7,453 nucleotides of DNA from an uncultured Bryobacterales bacterium (GTDB lineage: Bacteria > Acidobacteriota > Terriglobia > Bryobacterales > UBA6623): NCBI GenBank assembly GCA_946887065.1, contig CAMPKL010000162.1:1-7453 (forward strand). The letters run 5' to 3'. The translations under genes and the position numbers were made by a program. The notes under the pieces were generated by a model that was given only the letters and a program-made list of their open reading frames with translations, searched no databases and had not been told where the DNA came from. Shown here in pieces: positions 1 through 4,781 of this stretch (the stretch's first letter is position 1; each line of letters opens with the position of its first letter).

Positions 1-339
1 GACGAGTACGAAAGAATCTCGCATTTCCACCTAAGCCAGTTCGCCCACTTGGCGACCCGGCTTGAGGCGATGCCCGAGGGCGAGGGCACGGTACTCGATA
101 ACACCTGTCTCGTGTTCCTCTCGAACATGTGGTCGGGCTGGAAGCACGACAACATGAAGCTCCCCGTGGTGACGGCGGGCGGACTGGGCGGCACGCTTGA
201 AACCGGGCGCTCCTTGAATTACCTCTACGCTGGGGACGAGAATCGCAAGCTCTGCAGCTTGTACCTTTCGTTGATGGACCGCATGGGTGTGGTGTTGGAC
301 CGGTTCGGCGACGCTGAAGTTCGATTGGCCGAACTCTAG
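1..339 (+). CDS. DUF1552 family protein, C-terminal part (5' end outside the window)
   Basis: The frame is open from base 1 and ends at a TAG at 337-339, giving the last 112 residues of a longer protein. The sequence carries landmarks I recognise from the C-terminus of DUF1552 proteins: a DEYERISHFHL helix, VLDNTCLVFLSNMWSG, KHDNMKLPVV, GGLGGTLETGRSLNY, and a tail with DENRKLCSLYLSLMDRMGV followed by LDRFGDAEVRL. Full-length members are around 400-450 residues and usually carry an N-terminal export signal. In Planctomycetota they often follow a gene for a DUF1592/DUF1588-type cytochrome-like protein. The biochemical function of the family is not established, so none is assigned. A TTG at 49 could be read as a start, but the homology continues upstream of it, so the gene begins before the window. 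It is oriented away from everything else here except the right-hand epimerase gene and is probably unrelated to the polysaccharide operon. Confidence 0.88.
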   Translation, partial: DEYERISHFHLSQFAHLATRLEAMPEGEGTVLDNTCLVFLSNMWSGWKHDNMKLPVVTAGGLGGTLETGRSLNYLYAGDENRKLCSLYLSLMDRMGVVLDRFGDAEVRLAEL

Positions 340-617
340 GGAGGAACCCTGGCGGGCCGAACCGGCGACGCAGATACAACCTGCGACATTTCAGATCCGG
401 AAATTGGGCGGGGGTTCCGAATTCAACTTGTGCGTTTAGGCTACTTGCGTGTGCTTCTTGTCAGACACTTAGCCTCAGCCCTCGTCAATGGAGTGTGAAT
501 GGGTATGTCTGCGCGTCTCGTGGTCGTTGTCGAAGAGTTTTGACACAGCAGGCCAGCCAGCCGACTTTTGGTTTGGCCGAGTGAACCACATCCGTAAGTA
601 ATTGAAATAAAGAGATT

Positions 618-648
618 TGGTCGGGGCGGAGGGATTCGAACCCCCGGC
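618..648 (-). other. tRNA 3'-end fragment, tRNA-Pro-like; candidate att site scar
   Basis: Read on the minus strand, this is a near-perfect 3' part of a tRNA. There is a T-stem GGGGG (645-641), a T-loop TTCGAAT (640-634), a pairing strand CCCTC (633-629, with one G-U pair), then the 3' acceptor strand CGCCCCG (628-622), discriminator A (621) and an encoded CCA (620-618). The complementary 5' acceptor strand CGGGGCG, a D-arm and a canonical anticodon arm are absent from the roughly 130 nt upstream that I read. CGGGGCG paired with CGCCCCG plus discriminator A is typical of bacterial tRNA-Pro, so I assign it to that species. The similarity may run a few bases further, to about 655. A tRNA end without its 5' half is what site-specific integration at a tRNA gene leaves at the distal junction. 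It is not a functional tRNA gene. Confidence 0.78.
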
Positions 649-772
649 TCCTAAACCAGCCTCTCTGGTTGCATCCTTTCCACATATTGCATTGATTTCC
701 AGCCACTTACACGGATTCGGGACTTCTGCTTTCGCTTGGCAAGAAGTCATTTGAAGCTAGGAACCTGGGGTT

Positions 773-791
773 TTGGAACAGTATTGGAACA
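773..791. repeat. 8-bp direct repeat TTGGAACA, two copies at 11-bp spacing
   Basis: TTGGAACA occurs at 773-780 and again at 784-791, separated by GTA, so the two copies start 11 bp apart, about one helical turn. The repeat lies about 125 bp inside the suspected element from the tRNA fragment. Short, helically phased repeats near an attachment site can be arm-type binding sites for a recombinase or sites for an accessory factor, but two 8-bp copies can also arise by chance. Confidence 0.4.
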
Positions 792-1014
792 ATGAAGCCC
801 GTGCCGGCATGCGTCCCTCGGGTCAACGGCCAGTTTTCCGGCTTGACCGAGAACGTCCACGCCAGCCCCTTCAGTAGTAGTTTGCGGTGTCCGGAGCTAG
901 GTGCAAGCGGTCTTTGAACCGCTGGCGGCGTAACTGACCGGTCCTTAGCGGATCGGCAGACACGTGGAGTGGGCCCAGAAAACTTTTCCCTTGGTGCGGT
1001 CCCGGTGCTGACGG

Positions 1015-1236
1015 TCAGGTCACGGCCGGTTTCTCCTTGCGGCGCTGCGCCCAGTACTTCTTCATGCGGGCGGAGTGCGCCTTGCGGGCGGCCGAGGTCA
1101 TCTTGCTGCCCGCGGTCTTGCTCTTGGAGCCCGGCGGCCGCCCGCGGCGTTTGGGCACTTGCTCCCCTTGGAGGATAGCTATCGCCTTGTCTAGCCGGTC
1201 GCGTTCCGCGATCAGTGCGGCGAGGACATCGTTCAT
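1015..1236 (-). CDS. Small basic AT-hook-like protein (73 aa), putative DNA-binding
   Basis: The 73-residue product starts with a predicted helix, MNDVLAALIAERDRLDKAIA (residues 1-20), that could form a coiled coil or dimer contact. A basic stretch follows with the AT-hook core RGRPPG (31-36) flanked by KR and SKSK, and then a second basic segment, SAARKAHSARMKKYWAQRRK (48-67). This layout resembles small proteins of unknown function that are frequent in Acidobacteriota and some other phyla, with a helical N-terminus, an RRGRP-type hook and a final MKKYWA-RR motif. Binding of AT-rich minor groove is inferred from the hook, not shown. I chose the ATG at 1236-1234 because the ORF can be extended to 1362 only through residues with no relation to the family pattern. 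There is no Shine-Dalgarno sequence upstream (TATCCCGCC precedes the ATG). The gene lies 135 nt past the methyltransferase stop, is very GC-rich, and is probably a separate unit. Confidence 0.62.
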   Translation of the reverse strand: MNDVLAALIAERDRLDKAIAILQGEQVPKRRGRPPGSKSKTAGSKMTSAARKAHSARMKKYWAQRRKEKPAVT

Positions 1237-1244
1237 GGCGGGAT

Positions 1245-1253
1245 AGCATAGCA
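1245..1253 (-). promoter_or_regulatory. Possible extended -10 element for the small basic protein
   Basis: On the minus strand TGCTATGCT fits an extended -10 (TG, one base, then TATGCT, which matches TATAAT at four of six positions). Only 8 nt separate it from the ATG at 1236, so a transcript starting about 7 nt downstream would have almost no leader. That would fit the missing ribosome binding site. I see no good -35 box. The call rests on one short match. Confidence 0.25.
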
Positions 1254-1371
1254 CGGCTTGCTGGCCGCCATCGAGACGAGGTCGTACGTAGTTTCTCGCC
1301 GCACGCGTCGCCAGTACCAAAAGATCAGGAGAGGGTGGGCTTAGCTCCCGCCGGCCAGTCATCTCATTCGG

Positions 1372-2319
1372 CTACTGAAATATCCCGAACATGGCGGTGG
1401 GCCTTAACATCCCGGACTGAATGGCGGCAATGTCGCTGCGGATCAGGCTTTCGGCGATCGCTAGATCGTCGCTTGTCGTCAGGTCGTAGTTAGGGCCATA
1501 CCGGAAGTCGAGCAACAGTGACATAAAGGCATCGAAGGTTACGTACTCATAAGGCGTAAAACTCTTGAGCAACAGCGGCATGATATGCTCGCTCCGAATG
1601 GCCTCGAAAGAATCGACACTGTGGTCGATATTAGGGACAGTGGCGTCGACGACGTTTGTATAACGATTGAGCCGCAACCGCTCAGGCAATTTGGCAAACA
1701 ACTTCTGAGCCGCCGCCGCCGTCTCGGGATACGCTTGGAGGCCGTTACTCCCGATCCATTCGCCAACGACGACAAACTGGCCCCGTTTGGACAAGGTCTT
1801 CCGAATTTGGTTGAACACATGTTCCAATTCGAAAAAGTGATGCAAGCTGCTCCGACACAGTACGAAGTCGTAGGTGTCGCGCGGCAGGTCGACTTGGTTG
1901 ACGTCCTGAGCAGTTGCTTCTACACTGACACCCTCGCGAGCGCCTACCTCGACGCTCTTGCGAAGCAGGTCCATGCTTAGATCAATGAGGTGTATGCTGA
2001 TCGCGCCGCGAGATCTAACGGCTACCCGCATCTCCCAGTCACCGGTGCCGCAACCAAGGCTCAAGAGTCTCAAGGGACGCCCCAGCAACCGTTGACGATC
2101 GACGACATACGACTCTAGGTCCAAATGTTTCATCCGAAGGCTCAAATAAGGTTGGTACAGGTTCATGCCGTACTCGAAGACAGGAACGCGGGGCAGCACG
2201 CCGGTAACCTCATCTGTCGGCGATTGTTCGTCCATCAAGGACGTGTAGTGCCGAATCTCGTTCTTGATTCGCTGTTCGTAACCTGGAACTTCCATTGGCA
2301 CTTCGTGTTCGATCCTCAT
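1372..2319 (-). CDS. Class I SAM-dependent methyltransferase (315 aa)
   Basis: This is a Rossmann-fold methyltransferase with the usual order of motifs: glycine-rich SAM loop LSLGCGTGDWE (residues 86-96), an acidic residue after strand 2 in HLIDLS (D113), AQDVNQVDLP (137-146, D139 next to the adenine pocket), the motif IV region YDFVLCRSSLHHF (150-162), and the post-IV segment VFNQIRKTLSKRGQFVVVGEW (168-188). It has about 80 residues before the SAM loop and a C-terminal part of roughly 120 residues that does not match a known substrate domain to my eye. The acceptor therefore cannot be named. Context points to a sugar or lipid in glycan assembly. It begins with an ATG that overlaps the stop of the glycosyltransferase gene (ATGA, 2319-2316), implying translational coupling and close to one-to-one synthesis. 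A second ATG at residue 9 is possible but less likely given the overlap. It is the last gene of the operon. I see no strong terminator after its TAG at 1374-1372. Confidence 0.85.
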   Translation of the reverse strand: MRIEHEVPMEVPGYEQRIKNEIRHYTSLMDEQSPTDEVTGVLPRVPVFEYGMNLYQPYLSLRMKHLDLESYVVDRQRLLGRPLRLLSLGCGTGDWEMRVAVRSRGAISIHLIDLSMDLLRKSVEVGAREGVSVEATAQDVNQVDLPRDTYDFVLCRSSLHHFFELEHVFNQIRKTLSKRGQFVVVGEWIGSNGLQAYPETAAAAQKLFAKLPERLRLNRYTNVVDATVPNIDHSVDSFEAIRSEHIMPLLLKSFTPYEYVTFDAFMSLLLDFRYGPNYDLTTSDDLAIAESLIRSDIAAIQSGMLRPTAMFGIFQ

Positions 2320-4754
2320 TTAAAGTGAGCCGCATGGAATCGCACGCCGTCATCGACGATGCCAGGTCTGTAAGAATGCGGCTTCCACGTCCTATTCCAC
2401 TTGTTTTCGAACTTTGCGCGATTCTCTTCGAAGATCGAGTTGTACCGCTCTTTATCCAGCTGGCTGAACGACCCGTTCCCGAAATGATGGATGAAACAGT
2501 CCTCCGCTACCACGATTTCGTAGCCCTTGTTCCGAACCCGTAGGCAGTAGTCATCGTCCTCAAACATCCCCACGCTGAACCGCTCGTCCAGAGAGCCTAC
2601 AGCTTCCCACACTTCTCGCGGAATTAGAGTACAAAAGAGCGGCACCATTGGCGCCTGGGTCTCCTGGTTTCGATTTTCTCGCGTTAATGTGGCAGCGAAA
2701 TCATCCAGCGAGGTTCGGTCCCGATAGTCGACGTTGATCTTGACTTCGTTTCCCGCCCAGTTCGTAACCGGCGAAACTAAGCCGACGCTGCCCATGCGGG
2801 CGTGTCTCAACAGCGTGGCCAGCCAATTGCGCGTCACAATCGTGTCCGGGTTGAGCAGTACGATGAACCGGCCACTCGCCAATGACACTCCGAGATTGTT
2901 GGCCCTTGCAAAACCGAGATTATCCTCAAGTAGCTTTAGGGCCACTCGCTCATCCTTTGCCGCGTATTCATTCAAGATCTCGACCGTGCCGTCGCTAGAT
3001 GCGTTGTCTACCAGGATCAACTCGATATTGGGATAGTTCGTCCGGGTAAGTACGGGGTCGAGACATAGCCGCAAATAGTCGCTGCTGTTGTGTGTGACCA
3101 CGACGATCGAAACGAGATCGAACGTCTTGATCACTCCGGCGTTGATCGCACGGTAGCGGTTGGACCAGGTGTTCGCGGCAGCAAATTCGATTCGGCGGTC
3201 CTTCAAACTCTCTGGTTCTTCGAGCGCTTGGTCGATCTTGGCGGCGAAGTCTTGGGCATCCGCGACCGTGTACAGCAGGTCGGCGCACTGTGACAACTCT
3301 GGCATCTTCGTGGCGACAACCGGTTTACCCACGCTGAAGTACTCATACAGCTTGACAGGATCCGTGGCCTCCGTAACGGCGTTGATCACAAAGGGGATTA
3401 TGCAAACATCAAACTGCCGAAGGAGTCCCGGTATCTCAGCATGGGGTTTGTGGCCCAATGCATGAATGTTGGGGATGTGATCGAACCTGGCGGCGACGCT
3501 CGAGACGAGACTCTCTTCCAGGCCATAGCCGCCAACGAGAACAAAGCTGTACTGGGGCCGGAGCCTTGCCGTCTCGCAGAGAAGGGAATAGTCGAACCAG
3601 TCCGCGATCGCCCCCGCATAGCCGATGACTGGCTTCCGAAAGCTGGCCAAGGTCGGTTTGTCCGCTGCGCGGTAGAAGAACGAGGCGTCGGCCGCGTTCC
3701 GCACAAGTAACGGTGCGAGGCCCACGTTCGCATAGCGCCCGTACAGCAGGTTGCTGGTTACTATCAGTAAATCGGCTTCTTGAGCGAGCTCCGTTTGCTC
3801 GGACCGATTGAAGATGCCGACATCGGGAAATGAATTCCAGTCATCCATGCAGTCGAAAACGACCCGAGAATCGAGTCGAGTTCGCAGGGCCACCGCCAAA
3901 CGGCGCCAGAACGGGAGTTGGACGAGAGTGATCGTTGCTCCAAGCCCTAGATCGTCATGCAACTCTCGTAGGGCGTCCGCAGCCTCCTCCGCTTCCTCCA
4001 GTAGGAGTTGGCCCGCATAGATGCTCCAGCCGGCATTGCGAAGTCGCACCTCCCACACGTTGTCCGCGAGGGCGACCAACTCGTAAGGTAGTTGGTTGTC
4101 CTCACGTGCCGCGTGAGTCGGGCTCACCCAGAACACCTTGCGTCCGTTTCTTCCAAACTGAAGCGCGAGCTGTTGCGGCCGTTGAAAGCGAAAATCGAAT
4201 TCAAATACCGGCAACACCACAACGTCATAGCTCTCGGGTATGCCCCCCGCCACCGCGATGCCGGTCCCCAATTCCGATGCATCTTCAGAGATCAGAGGAT
4301 CCGCCAACGCCGGCGGCACGCGGGGGAGAAGCGCCGGAAACGCGAGGTCATAGCGCCCCAATGGAGGTATGCCGTCCAATGGAAGTCGAGCGAAGAAGCG
4401 CAACAACTCCAGCTTCCCTCGCGATCCCTCTCGCAAAAGTTGCGAATACAGCTTGCGAAACAGCAGCATGACTTGCCACGCCCGCTGATTCCGATACGTC
4501 GAGAGTGCGGTCTCGAAGGCGGTGCTGAACTCGCCCAGGGCGGTCAAAACTCGCCGTCGGAGTTCTTCTGCTTGGCGCAGCCGTTGCCGCAGAGTTTCAA
4601 TCTCTTCGGACGTCGCCGCCAGGGCTTTCCGTTGCGACTCGTTCTCGTCGCGGAGTCTGAGAATCTCCTCGTGATTAGGGTCCCCGATCAACGTTTTCCA
4701 CTCCTGCAGCGTCTCTGAGGACGCATCTCGCACTTGCCGAATACAGGGGCCCAT
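2316..4754 (-). CDS. Bifunctional glycosyltransferase: coiled coil, GT4-like (GT-B) and GT2 (GT-A) domains (812 aa)
   Basis: Three parts can be read. Residues about 28-70 are charged and heptad-like (ILRLRDENES, EEIETLRQRLRQAEELRRR) and should form a coiled coil, followed by a basic helix around 85-110. Residues about 176-535 are a GT-B glycosyltransferase resembling the GT4 TuaH-like group: YDVVVLPVFEFDFRFQRPQQLA (176-197), VFDCMDDWNSFP (299-310), VIGYAGAIADWFDYSLL (376-392), and the donor-site region DPVKLYEYFSVGKPVVAT (465-482). Residues about 548-765 are a GT2 domain: VSIVVVTHNSSDYLRLCL (548-565), VDNASSDGT (582-590), the metal-site NPDT (635-638), and FEDDDYCLRVRNKGYEI (731-747) with the probable catalytic base, ending at FIHHFGNGSF (754-763). 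The linker between the two enzymes is only about 12 residues. The protein has no signal peptide or membrane segment and should act in the cytoplasm or at the inner membrane face, adding two sugars to a growing glycan. Its ATG lies 27 nt after the sulfatase stop with only a weak GGA as ribosome binding site. Donors and acceptor cannot be read from sequence. Confidence 0.9.
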   Translation of the reverse strand: MGPCIRQVRDASSETLQEWKTLIGDPNHEEILRLRDENESQRKALAATSEEIETLRQRLRQAEELRRRVLTALGEFSTAFETALSTYRNQRAWQVMLLFRKLYSQLLREGSRGKLELLRFFARLPLDGIPPLGRYDLAFPALLPRVPPALADPLISEDASELGTGIAVAGGIPESYDVVVLPVFEFDFRFQRPQQLALQFGRNGRKVFWVSPTHAAREDNQLPYELVALADNVWEVRLRNAGWSIYAGQLLLEEAEEAADALRELHDDLGLGATITLVQLPFWRRLAVALRTRLDSRVVFDCMDDWNSFPDVGIFNRSEQTELAQEADLLIVTSNLLYGRYANVGLAPLLVRNAADASFFYRAADKPTLASFRKPVIGYAGAIADWFDYSLLCETARLRPQYSFVLVGGYGLEESLVSSVAARFDHIPNIHALGHKPHAEIPGLLRQFDVCIIPFVINAVTEATDPVKLYEYFSVGKPVVATKMPELSQCADLLYTVADAQDFAAKIDQALEEPESLKDRRIEFAAANTWSNRYRAINAGVIKTFDLVSIVVVTHNSSDYLRLCLDPVLTRTNYPNIELILVDNASSDGTVEILNEYAAKDERVALKLLEDNLGFARANNLGVSLASGRFIVLLNPDTIVTRNWLATLLRHARMGSVGLVSPVTNWAGNEVKINVDYRDRTSLDDFAATLTRENRNQETQAPMVPLFCTLIPREVWEAVGSLDERFSVGMFEDDDYCLRVRNKGYEIVVAEDCFIHHFGNGSFSQLDKERYNSIFEENRAKFENKWNRTWKPHSYRPGIVDDGVRFHAAHFK

Positions 4755-4781
4755 GCGGATTGATCCGGCGCGTCTAGTGAA

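Larger units (their letters stand above)
340..1014. other. 675-nt region without a convincing protein gene; holds a tRNA 3' fragment and a direct repeat
   Basis: No reading frame here has recognisable protein similarity. A 37-codon ORF at 488-601 (+) is short and featureless. On the minus strand all frames contain stops between the small basic-protein gene and the tRNA fragment, and I could not recognise an integrase C-terminus in any of them. A weak, interrupted hairpin can be drawn at 438-475 (arms AGGCTA and TAGCCT with inner GTGT and ACAC). It has no T-tract, so I do not call it a terminator for the DUF1552 gene. The two items that stand out, the tRNA 3' fragment at 618-648 and the repeat at 773-791, are listed separately. 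Confidence 0.6.

Noticed and set aside
438..475. Terminator for the DUF1552 gene
   Set aside because: The hairpin arms are short and interrupted and no T-run follows.
600..720. A complete tRNA gene on the minus strand
   Set aside because: The T-arm and 3' acceptor strand are excellent, but no CGGGGCG 5' strand or D-arm lies upstream. The best anticodon-like hairpin (minus-strand AACCAGAGAGGCTGGTT) has A rather than U at position 33.
475..750. Minus-strand ORFs running through the tRNA fragment
   Set aside because: Their similarity to many database proteins would come from translating the tRNA T-arm (NPSAPT-like and GFESLRP-like readings), a known annotation artefact.
655..1014. Decayed integrase gene next to the tRNA fragment
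   Set aside because: I translated the minus-strand frames and found stops in each and none of the conserved R-H-R-Y integrase motifs.
707..1249. A 180-codon minus-strand ORF overlapping the small basic-protein gene
   Set aside because: It reads the same DNA in another frame, has no recognisable domain, is rich in Arg, Pro, Ser and Thr as GC-rich shadow frames are, and conflicts with the AT-hook frame.
1237..1362. N-terminal extension of the small basic protein to a start at 1362
   Set aside because: The added 42 residues do not resemble the family, and the helical N-terminus expected for it begins exactly at the ATG at 1236.
1585..1980. Plus-strand ORF of 131 codons opposite the methyltransferase
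   Set aside because: It is an antisense shadow of the conserved SAM-binding region.
3935..4718. Long plus-strand ORFs of 178 and 208 codons opposite the double glycosyltransferase
   Set aside because: They are antisense to a gene with clear domains, overlap each other, and have no recognisable motifs or ribosome binding sites.
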